Positions 23,790 to 35,700 of a stretch of 64,000 bases of DNA are shown piece after piece; the first letter of the stretch is position 1; every line of letters begins with the position of its first letter. This DNA is from Lytechinus pictus. Its lineage: Eukaryota > Echinodermata > Echinoidea > Temnopleuroida > Toxopneustidae. The notes beneath the pieces were generated by a model that saw only the letters and a program-made list of their open reading frames with translations, did not search any database and was not told the origin of the DNA. The DNA is taken from the NCBI RefSeq assembly GCF_037042905.1, contig NC_087246.1, forward strand, positions 33,102,001 through 33,166,000, written 5' to 3'. The position numbers and the translations under genes were made by a program.

Positions 23790-26700
23790 GTGAGTGTTGG
23801 ACCAAGGTAGCAATTATTTTGTTGCAGGGGAGGCATATCATACACACATGTATGAAAAAAATAATAATGATTGAGATTTCATGTAATAACATAAGAAAGG
23901 GAAAGTGGGGGCATGACATCATCAGCCCACCTAATGAATATTCATGACAGATAACTGTTTCACAAATATTACTTAACTTTAAAATGCAATAACTGCATTT
24001 TTTATTTGTTACCAGATTTTGATGAATTTTCAGCATTTGGCTCTGTGAATTTTACCCTATTTATTCAGATATAATTATTTTCAGTCCACAGTACCTAAAA
24101 TATTTGGCTATTTTGATGCTGTAAGACCAGAGGAGCTTTTAGGCTTTTAGGATCCCTTAGCTAAATTTGTACTAAACTAAATAAGATAAGTATTCAAAGG
24201 ACCGTGACAGGGGACTGAAGTCTTGTGATGAATTTCCATATCTTTGAACATTTAAAATGAGATGTTGTGTTTTTTAGATGGCTGTATTTCAAGTGCTGGT
24301 TTTTGCATTATGTGATTAAAATTCTGATGGTAATCCTTCATTAATCCCCTATAAGCTTGTTTTAACTAATCAATTTAGGGATTGTGTTGCCATTGATTAC
24401 AATTTGTTCAGCCTCTAGAATCGATTGTAAATAATTAAAAAATGACGCCATTCTTCATTGAATTGATCTGCAGACATAAGCCAAGACCTGCTCGAGCAAA
24501 GAGGCACCCAGGAGCAGGCCAAACTCCTGGAAAGATTTAAGTTGCTACGGCAGTGGCAACAACAGCAACAAAATCAACTCGTGCTCCAACAGCAGCAACA
24601 ATTGGAGCTGCTGAGGAACCAACAAGAGTCTGTGCAACAGGCTCTCATGCAACAGAGGCTCAAGCAGTGGGGAGGTAAGATGGCCCCTGTAACACAAGTC
24701 ATAGCGATTGATGATAGGAATATTTTTACTCTTTTGATTTTTGCTGATCAATGTGTAATCAAGTATAAAAATCAGGCAAAGGCTAATGGGGCGTTGCAAG
24801 AAACTTGCGATCAATTGCAAGTCTATTTTCGTTCCCGAAATCAAGCATATATCGTGCAATTAATTGCAGATTTGCAATTAATTGCTAATCTGCTCCATGA
24901 AACAAGGAGTGTAATCTGATTTCCTATACTAGTAGTTCAAAGTGATCAGATAGTGATCAATCAATTGTAAAATTGCAACAGAATATTTGCGATTGATAGC
25001 AAATATTTTCTCGCAACACCCCCTAAGTCACTAATCATGTTAGTGTAGTAGGTTTCACGGTACACCATGTATCTTTCTTGGGCAAGTGTTGGTCCTGACA
25101 TTTTGTTATTGGGGCAAGTTCAGGTGATGTAATTGTAATATAAGTTAATATGGTGTATCGATAGAAATATACGTTTGAAATGGCAGCTGAAGATATGTAC
25201 AATTAAAACATTAACCCTAATGATAGATCCCAGGGTATTTTGAGACTTGTCAGTATCCCTCAGATCTTTGCTGCAGAGCACGACAAAAAATTGCATGATG
25301 GTAGAAAATGGCATATTCTGTAGTTACATGTTTGCATAGCCAAATATCACTAAATTCATTTATTTTATTTTATATAAATTATTGCATGAAATCATAATTT
25401 TGCTGTAAATCTGTAAACAAAGCCCTTGAAATGCTAATCCTTGGTTTAAACTAAAGACAGTGGGATTCTGATCAAATGCACATTTTTTTTGAAAATCAAT
25501 AGAAAGTGTTTGAAAATATGTTTTATCTTTTTATAATTTCTTATGTTTTTGTCTCACCTGCATAGCAGAGTGAGACTATAGGCGCCGCTTTTCCGACGGC
25601 GGCGGCGGCGTCAACACCAAATCTTAACCTGAGGTTAAGTTTTTGAAATGTCATCATAACTTAGAAAATATATGGACCTAGTTCATGAAACTTATACATA
25701 AGGTTAATCAAGTATCACTGAACATCCTGCATGAGTTTCACATCACATGACCAAGGTCAAAGGTCATTTAGGGTCAATGAACTTTGGCCGAATTGGGGGG
25801 TATCTGTTGAATTACCATCATAACTTTGAAAGTTTATGGATCTGATTCATGAAACTTGAACATAATAGTAATCAAGTATTACTGAACATCCTGTGCAAGT
25901 TTCAGGTCACATGATCAAGGTCAAAGGTCATTTAGGGTCAATGAACTTTGGCCAAATTGGGGTGTTTGTTGAATTACAGCCATAAATTTGAAAGTGTGTT
26001 GGTCTAGTTCATAAGACTTGGACATAAGAGTAATCAAGTATCACTGAACATCCTGTGCACATTTTAGGTCACATGACCAAGGTCAAAGGTCAATGAACTT
26101 TGGCCATAATGGGGGTATCTGTTGAATTACCATCATAACTTTCAAAGTTGATGGATCTGACTCTTGAAACTTGGACATAAGACTAATCAAATATCACTGA
26201 ACATCCTGTTTGAGTTTCAGGTAACATGATCAAGGTCAAAGGTCATGTAAGGTCAAAGAACTTTGGCCACGTTGGGGGTATTTGTTGAATTGCCATCATA
26301 TCTCTATACAACGTTCTCGCCAGGTTCATTCTCACGCTTGGCGGCGCGAAGCGATGATACGCAAGCCGCGCAGCGGCCTTGGTGCGTGCAAAGCACGCAC
26401 GGGGGGAGGGTTGCGGGAGGGGGGTGTCCCCCCTCCTTCGCGGAGCGCGGTAGCTATCGAAAATATCAATATCGACGAGCTTAGATTGCTGCTAAATGCA
26501 CCACATTTTATGTCTATTTAATGCTTCTCCGGCCACACAGCCGTAACGGTTGCGCGAATTGCGATCGATTGAAGCAGAAAGGCAAGTACTGATGAAAAAG
26601 GTCAAAAGAAAAGATTTAAATTCAATCTCATTTTATACTTACAGTTTATAGATTTATTCACATCAATGACATCGATAATGTACTCCATACTTTCCAATGT

Positions 26701-29700
26701 CTAGATCGCTACGTCCTTAGAAAGTGCGATTCATTTTGTGAATGCGTGTCAATGACCGACTACATCTACGGACCGCATGCGCGCCGCGCCACGCCCTTAC
26801 TCAATCCAAAGATTGTTCCGACTTTGTTTGGAAGCCTCGGAAGAAAACTTCCGAGGCTTCCAAATAATGGGCATCGGTATTCATGAGACGATATAATTTG
26901 CATGTTTGTTTTGTTTTCAGATACTCACTGAAACTATAACTCTCATAATTAAGACTTCTGCTGATGATGTTTATACTAATAATATCCAATCAAGATTCGT
27001 TTATCACTGTCAATTATTGCTATGTTCATTTGTATTGTTCTATACTCGCCTATAAAATAATGAACGTGTCCATCACGAGCGGGAGAAATATTTTTAGTCA
27101 TTCATCATACTTTAATATTACGATTTTGTTCTTATTATAATTAATTGCGATTTAAAATGTTTTAAAAGTAAAGCTTAATTGACAGGAAAGTAGATTTATA
27201 CTCACTGTCAATTATTGCTATATGTTCATTTGTATTGTTCTATACTCGCCTATAAAATAATGAATGTGTCCATCACGAGCGGGAGAAATATTTTTAGTCA
27301 TTCATCATACTTTAATATTACGATTTTGTTCTTATTATAATTAATTGCGATTTAAAATGTTTTGAAAGTAAAGCTTAATTGACAGGAAAGCAGATTTGTA
27401 TTTTTAAATAATGCACTATGTAGGCCTACAAATACAGCGTGTGTGAAAGAGAGGAAGAGGGGGGGGGGTTGTTGCTAGGATGGTCGAAGGGGGAGCGCGA
27501 AAGGGGAGGGGTCGTGGCGTGGACAATGACAAGGGGATGTTGAGATCGTACGTGTGTGTGGGATTGGTGAAGAAGTCAATATTCGAAGCGAATGCATATT
27601 TATAGACATGTCTATACTACTACTGATGATGACGGCTGAATAATCTTTCTTTACATGTATATTTTGGCGATTTTGAATTTTAAAAATATTTTCTTGCACC
27701 ATGAGTGGGAAGATCGAGGTACGTGATTCAATAAATTGCATCAGTTTTCAAGTTACAGAAATTCACGAACAGATTATTAAAATTGAAAAAAAAAAGAGTC
27801 AGAAAGATCTTTTTATAGCCCCCATCCAGCGTAAACAACATGAAGAATATTTGAGGTCACGAAACCAGCTGATTCGCATTCATACAACAGGTTAACAGGT
27901 CACGCACATGGTACACAGTCATTCCAAGGGCGGGAATTCGGGGAAACCCGTTTTCAAGCACAATGATTGGCTCAACCCAGAAAGTGAATACTAATTAGAT
28001 CACGTGCCATCGGCTTTGGGGCGTCTCGTTCACATTCCAACTCATTTCATAAATATAATCCACTCGCAGTAATTAGGCTAACGACGTTGTAAAGATAACT
28101 CTATATATAAAACACAATTCCGATATAAAACATATATAACGACATAAGTGAAATTGAAAAATTCATCCAGCGATATTCAAATTATACTAGCGACTCATGT
28201 GGGCGTGGGCAAACGAAAAACATATCCTCTAAAACGTTCACACATATCAACTTCAATAATTCGTACTTGAAATGCAGGGGCCGCGGAAAGGTCTTGAAAG
28301 TGGGGGGGGGGCTGACCATCATGCAAAAAACGCAATCAGGTGGTCCTGTTTTTGTACACGGTTTTGGAAAAAAAAGTGGGGGAGCTGAAGCCCACCCAGC
28401 CCCCCCCCCTGTTTCCGCGGCCCTGAAATGAATATCTGTGAATGAATTGTCAATTCCACTTTGTTGAATGTGTACTTTTATTGAAATCTATTGAATCATG
28501 TACCCCTCCCGACCAAGTCCAAGGGTTGATTTTCCACTCGCCATAAAGATTATGCAGCCACAATCACAGTAGACACATCCATAAAAGAATATTAATTTAA
28601 TTCGCTCCGAACATTGACTTCTTTTCGCCAATCCCCTCCCCCACAAAGTCACAAACATCCCATCATTTTCATTTATATTGCCCACGACCACCTCCCATTA
28701 TTCTCTTTCTCCTTTACACCAATTAATTTCAAATAATATTTTATTTTAAATCGTAATTGTTACGCAATTGTACAACAAATTCATGAAGCATTCACTGTAA
28801 TGACTAAAAACATTTCTCAGGACGGTGACAGGTGCGTTCATTATTTAATTGGCAGGCAAAGAGTAATAAAGAACAATACAAATGAAAATACACTGTACGT
28901 ATAACTCACATTAAAAAATGAGTCGTAATATGATAAAAAGCGTGAATAAAATTAATAAAGATTATTACTTATGAAAATTATAACAGATTCAATGAATATC
29001 TGAAGAAAAAAAAAACATTCAAATCGGTTTTGGATCCCATCTAATTTTGGAAGACTCGGATAGATTTTGATGCCATGTGCGATTTGTATTATGTACCGGT
29101 ATGTGGCCATGGCGAGCGCTAGTGCAGTGACACAGAACTTGGTAGACACACCGTCGCGAAATTAATCAACACTTTCAAAAGATCGATGTAGAGATCAAGA
29201 CTTTGGAAATTATGGAGTAAAATTGGAATATAAATGTGAATAATCATTTTGCTGTAAGTAAATGAGTTGGACATTATATCAATCCATTCCTGTGGCTGTG
29301 GCTTTGTCATTATTAACGTGATCTTTTAATAATTTTCTCAATTCGTTCTACGGCAGTGTCATCAGAAATGCATTCAATGAATTCATGTAGATGTAGCTAT
29401 AATAAGGCTGGGGCCTGGGACGAGATGAAACTAAATTTCGATCGAATTTTTTTATTATTTTTTGACACACTTTACTTTTGACAAAATAAATGACAAAATC
29501 AACTGAAATTCGTAACATCTAAATTACATTGCCCAACCCAGTAACCCACGGTACCCCTCTCTTCTCACTTTATTTTTGAGCGTATTTTACTACCATTTTA
29601 AAGACGTAAATAATGAGAGCAATGCGATACGCAAATGCGAGGTAAACATCTTCGCACTTCCCACATAAGAGAGAGAGAGTTAAATTGGGCCTCGAGTCGA

Positions 29701-32700
29701 GGTCGTATCGTATACAGCATAGTAGCGAAGCAAAGAAATCCCGGGAAGAAATCGTGGAAGAAATAATCGACAAGTTTATTTTAGGATCTGAAAAGCAGAT
29801 TGTTTTTATTTTAAATATATTATTCAGTTTTTTTTGTGTGGATCTAGGCCTGTTTTACAGTTGTCGGCCACGGTTGTCGGGGAAGTTCACGGTTGGCGGA
29901 TTTGCCCTGAAAATTTTCAGGGTTGTCGGCGCCCGCCAACCGTGACGCGTGGTAGCGAGAACGTTGTCTCTATAAGTGTATTGGTCTAGTTCATAACACG
30001 TGGAAATAAGAGTAACCAAGTATCACTGAACAACTTGTGCGAGTTATAGTAGTTTTCAAAATCAGCACTGCTGCTATATTGAATCGCGTGATGCAGGTGA
30101 GACGGCCAGAGGCATTCCACTTGTTTCTTTTTCTAATGTAAAAAAAAGTTTTTACAATGAAAATTGTTAGCAATATTTTTCCTATCATTATCTTGGAAGT
30201 CAAATGATAAATTAGAATGACAAGGAATCTTATTATTCATGCAATGTATAGGCAAGTGACTGGAATCGCCCAATTATTTTTCCCTCACAGAATGCAGTGT
30301 TGCATATAATGGGTACCATAGAATCATATCATGAACGGTATGATTGATTGAATGATATTTTAATCTATAAATAACATGAGTTGTTAAACCTTCACATTGC
30401 TGGTTGCTTACGTATCCATCCAAGCAATAAACATAAGAATTTAAACAAATTATTCATTCATGCTTCAACAGAACCACTCACATGCACACCCTTCAACTTT
30501 TTTTTTTTGCCTTATCTATTATGTACAGGTGTGAAGGTCACAAATTCGCCGCCCAAGTCTCCGTCGCGCAGAGGTAGTCCAAAGAAATCACCAACACCAA
30601 GTCCTTCGCGTGGGACCAAAGTGTCAATTTCAGTACCCAAGGCTCTTGCACAGGCAGCCTTGACCCAGCCAGTGTCCTCTCCAAATGGGAACCTGGATCC
30701 TCCTGCAATGCTCTTTGAATCATCAATTCATCAGGTAGGGATGATAATAATTCATGAGGTGTTTATTGGATGATTTGAAGTTTTTAAAGTTCACTTTGTG
30801 ATGATGAAGTTGGGCAGATTGTTCCACTAGCACAGTCACCTAACTTATAATGCAGAGCTCTAGTCCTGTAATTGATGTCACTAGATGCTGAGCTATCACT
30901 TAATTGTGATTTGTATTAAACTCACATCAGGGGCCCGGTGGGTGTTTCGTAAAGCTGTTTGTAAGATATATACGCACGGCTGGTAAACCTTTCTCATGCC
31001 ACGTGGTGTATCCCTATGTAATTGAGTTAGGACCTAAGATCATGTTCCAGTCGTGCGTAAAGTTGTGCATAACTTTACGAACAGCTTTATGAAACACCCA
31101 TCCGTTTCTTAAAACTTGTTACAAAAACAAGTTTGCAATAACAGTTTAAAGCTACTGACATCTGCCAATTTGATTGGCTGATAGTATATTTGTTATAGAT
31201 ATTGTGCATTTGTTATTACACCAAGCCTTTATGAAACGGATCCCAGGTTTTGAACTGGAGCTAGGGAAGGCAATTTGAATGATGTTTCCAGCACAGACAC
31301 CATCACCAACACCTGACATGAACATGATATCACCCATTGTGTGTTAGTGAAAAACTTCTCAGCAGGAAGCCTACCCATTATACATGTAATATCTGATTTT
31401 GTGTGTGTATGTTTTTGGGGGAGGTGTTTGTTTGTTCAAAGGTATTTCTAGGTTGTAATGTCAGAAAAACAAGTTGCATCAGTCAGGCTCTAATGAAGTA
31501 AACAAGTCATACTCAGTTTAAGATTTTATCGGAATATGATTAATTACATTGTGTAGGAGGAAGGCGACATGGACTCTGAGATGGAACATCCCAGCTCCAT
31601 GTCTGTAGAGGGCGTCTTTCCTCTCCCAGACACGGCATCCGAGACGAGTGAGGCAGGCAACGATGATCATCACCATGACGATCTGTTGGAAAGGAGAATC
31701 ACAGATGCTGAGAGCAGAGATGATGAGATGTTCAGATCAGCATCAGATTTCTCTATGGTAGGTTGGAAGATTAATCCTAAAAGAAAAAGGAGCATGATTC
31801 CCTTTCTTTCTAGAAGTATTAGTTGAATGTGTTTGAAATTTATTTTGTTTTCCGCTTTTAACTGGGATTTATTTTCCCAATATTGCATTATTTTTCATGG
31901 AATTTGTTTTTCTCAACTTTTATTATGACATATCTCTATTGCAAGGATAAAAATATCCGTCCTTCAACCATATGTGTATTTTTAAACCACTAGAATTGCT
32001 CTTTAAAATTACTTTTTTACTGCCTGTCATAGTATGATATATCATGTACATGTAATTTATGTATGTGAAGTTAATATAAAGCTAATTTGCTGTATTGTAA
32101 AATATGAGCAAAAGTACTAGTGGACAATAAGATGAAATTGAAATGAATTGAATTAAAATGAATCAAGCTGATTTGACAAGCTGATTGTAAAGTTGATGAA
32201 GTTTATGAATGACTGGAAAAGGTTCTTGTGCTATAATGAGATACCCCCCAGATTTCTTTGTTTGAACAAATGTTACCGAACTTCCAATAACCCAAATAAA
32301 TTTTTACAAATAGCAATGAAATTCTTATCAACAACAAAATGAAAAATACATATATTTCTTCTTTAGCAAGTGTGAATGGAATTGCTTGAGTATCTGATTA
32401 GCACAAGCTTGCTTTGAATCATTCATAAGTCCTGCTTAAATATATGAAGAGCCTGCAGGTTATTAATTATTTATTAACTAATTATTAATTTATCAATAAA
32501 TTATTGCTAAAATTTTGTTTCTGAAAAGGATTTAATTTCTTTTCTTTTTTTAAATTATATTTTGATAATCATCCTTGTTCTTGATCAGACACCAACAAGC
32601 AGAAGTCCTCGGGAGACCCACCATCTTTCTATCCATCTTCCAGATACGGGCAGGACCGAAGAAAACCCGCCACTCCATTCTCCCGACAACTACCCCTCCT

Positions 32701-35700
32701 CCCCCGCCATCTCCCCTCGGCTATCGCCTTTCACGCCCACCACACCGTCCCACCGGGAGAATGATTGTAGCACCCTGGAGGAAAAGGAAGGAGGGCTTGG
32801 CAGGGAAGAGAGGGCTATCAATTCTCAACTCGGACTGGAATTTAAGTCATTCGAGGAGCTTGTCGAGATGCAGATTAAGGCTGATGATCGAACGGTATGA
32901 GTGATTATTCTCTTTAATGTGGCTAAATGTGTGTACAATGTCAGTTTCCAAATTTAGACAGCAACTTTTATCATGATTGAAAATACTATTACAAAACGCA
33001 AATATAATGAGAAACAAGGTATGTGTTCAATGTCCTCCATTCCCGGTAGTAAAAGTAAACGTCTTTCAAATCACGATTCAGAGGAAAACTTTGAAATAGA
33101 TAACGATTGGAAACAAGATCAGCTCAGAGCTTACGTCTTTTAGCATCGCGAATGTGACATTGAACACAATTGAGTTTTGAAACCTTTTAAATTAGCTGCG
33201 CTAATGAGAGCGGGAAATTTTAAGATGATTGACAAACAATCAGCTTTCTGAATTTTTGACCTTGAACAGTGCACCACTGATCGTGTTTGTGTTCTGTGTT
33301 TAGTAATGGAGTTTTTAATCATGATTCATGCTGCTGATTAGATTTGAAAATCGACATTAAACACCGCCAAAGTGTATCTGAAACAATTCATGTGAGTTAT
33401 TATTTATCTTATGGATTGTCTTGATTAACACACTATAAATCTCACCTCTCTCCCTTTTCATCTTCAATTATTTTTTCCTTATTTTTATTTTTTTTCCCTT
33501 ATCATTTGTTTTTACAATGGTTCTTTTCCCCCTTGGCCACCCTATCCCCCTCTTCCACTTAATCTTTCTGTGACTATTAATCTTTATTTGGTCACTTGTG
33601 CCTTTCATTCGCTCATCACCCATTCTTCATTGATATATACTCTCTGTGGTCATTTGGTTTCTGTAAATGTTTTGACGAAGAATTCTTGTTCATCTTCATC
33701 ATAAAAAAGTATTTATTTATTTATTCATTTATTTATTTATTATATCAAATGCAGCAGCCACAGCCTAGTCTGCAGGCACAGACCCTGATTGAATCTTTGA
33801 TCAACAAGTGGGTGTTCACAGAAGACTAGCACATATAAAACTTGCTGTTTCATTTTCCTGAGCGAGAGGGCCTTGAGTACACGAGTCAATGTAGGCTGCG
33901 CATTCAGACCCTTTAACTCAAGTGAATGGTTTGCACAGCAGACTAGCAGCAGCTCTATTCTGTTGTATCATTCATTTGTAAGACCTGGGGAGTTGTTTGA
34001 CAAATCAAATCATCAATCATCAGAAATGTTATTTCGTTGATTAATATGCGGTAGCCAACGTCCCCTGAGTATAGTCTGACCAATGTGATAATATGTAGTC
34101 CGGGGGGGGGGGGGCACTTCCATTGAAGAGTGGATGCCATGCGCGACCATGGGGTCTCAAAAAGCACCCTAAACAAGTATTTTCCATATTCTGAAAATGC
34201 ACCCCGTAACAAGTATTGGCATGTGAAACCCTACCCTTAACAAGTAGAATCTATTGCAAACGATACCCTTGGCAAGTATTCCCTGAATTGAACCCCTAAA
34301 CAAGTACAGCGATATTTAATTGTTATATGTCACTGACTTTGGTTTTTACCTTTACCTTCATGTACATCATGGGGTTTAGTACGGCAACACCTCACGCAAA
34401 TCGGACTCTAAACACGTAATGTTGACTAGCTGTTGGGGCAAAAAGTAAATCCTTTATAAAACATTTTCTTTTTTATACCCTCGCAAATTTGAACCTAAAC
34501 ACGTAGCTTTCCTAACAAAATAGATACCCTTTTTCCTTAATTTTAATATTTTGACACCCTTATTACGTTACATACGTAACGTGCCCTATCTTGAAAAAGA
34601 CATCCTTTTTACATGTTTTTTTGGTCGCGCATGGTATCCACTCGTCAATGTAAGTGGCCCCCCCCCCCTGGGAATTTAAGTGCAATGTTTAGTCATGCAT
34701 GAATCTTTGTTTAAATGCAGCAGAATTTGTCCTTCTCTTCCAATACACAGCTACCTCCTCCTGCTGCTTCCTCTACTTCAGAACAGACTAGCGGTAGACC
34801 GCGGCATGCCTTCTTGAGGAGGGGTGAGGGGATCTCCAGATTCGGTATGAAACCAAGGAAACTGAAGCCTCGCAAGAAAACACCAGCACAGCCAGGTCAG
34901 GGCAGCGTTGAAGCAACGAAGGCAAAGGGAGGTGAAAGCAAAGTCAAGGGCGTGACGGAGAATCTTGGTGGAAAGCAGAGAATGAAACATCCAAAGAAAG
35001 AGGAGAATCCAAAGGTAGCTATGGTCCAACCTTTTTTATATTGGTTTATATTCACTTGGTCTAAAAGCAGTTGGTCTGCTGCTCAGATAGACTAATACCA
35101 CATGGACTACATTTGGACACCGCTACTCCACACACTGTGTAGAATGGCTACGCTGCAGTTTCGAATTTCGTACGAAACGTGTCACCCCACTGAAAACGTC
35201 ACATGGCAACAAGATCGCTTTGCGTGAAGTGATTTTGAAAACCACTTTCAGGTGATCAAATGGGAACACTAGCAAAGCGATCTTACAAACGGGTTTCCAG
35301 TAAACTAGTATTAGCAAGTGTAATGAGAATGGGGTCTTATACCAAATGGACTAAATATGGTCTATTATCAATTCGGTCTACACCACACCTGGTCGTATAC
35401 CCACCTATTCCATTTTCTCATTTATTTTGCACGTGTCCGTCTTGTTTATATGAAACACCTCAGCATTGAATGGGCAGAAAATTTCAGCATTTGATATTGA
35501 CCAGTTGCTTTCTGATATCAAATTATTTATTAAATATGCACAGCAAGTGCTCAAGTGGCTTTTAAAAATAAAGATAAAAACATTACCAAGAGAGTGTGCT
35601 AGATTTGAATTTAAATCCCAACTGCTGGAAATATGCCATATTTAAATTATAATGGGTAAAAAATGCATTTAATGATTACGTTTTGTAATGATCAATGTTA

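Larger units (their letters stand above)
26309..29966. mobile_element. 3658-bp TIR transposon with 8-bp TCTCTATA target duplication
   Basis: The left end CAACGTTCTCGCCAGG and the right end GCGAGAACGTTG are inverted repeats (12 exact bases, then weaker GC-rich similarity with TTGGCGG). TCTCTATA occurs at 26301-26308 and 29967-29974 and only once in uninterrupted copies of the host repeat, which proves the insertion. An 8-bp duplication fits hAT or P. The interior has a 198-bp tandem duplication, a 64-codon frame at 27701 and no recognisable transposase. Confidence 0.92.
25551..30124 (+). repeat. Satellite-bearing interspersed repeat, copy c (interrupted), in cenpj intron 2
   Basis: It starts GTCTCACCTGCATAGCAGAG and ends ATGCAGGTGAGACGGCCAGA plus GGCATTCCACTTG. 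Four exact AGGTCAAAGGTCA motifs lie before 26250. The repeat is interrupted at 26309-29966 by a transposon; the flanks rejoin as CATATCTCTATAAGTGTATT, exactly as in copy b near 8265. Confidence 0.9.

Noticed and set aside
25551-30124. Helitron assignment for the satellite-bearing repeat
   Set aside because: The 3' end (CCACTTGTT) lacks the CTRR signature and the ends are short inverted repeats; the transposition class is left open.
33755-33811. Possible extra CENPJ exon (QPQPSLQAQTLIESLINKW)
   Set aside because: Most of it is the left end of a TA-flanked MITE also found at 18577. The only phase-compatible donor (TGG|GTGTTC) is weak, and exons 32589-32894 and 34721-35014 already join in phase 0.
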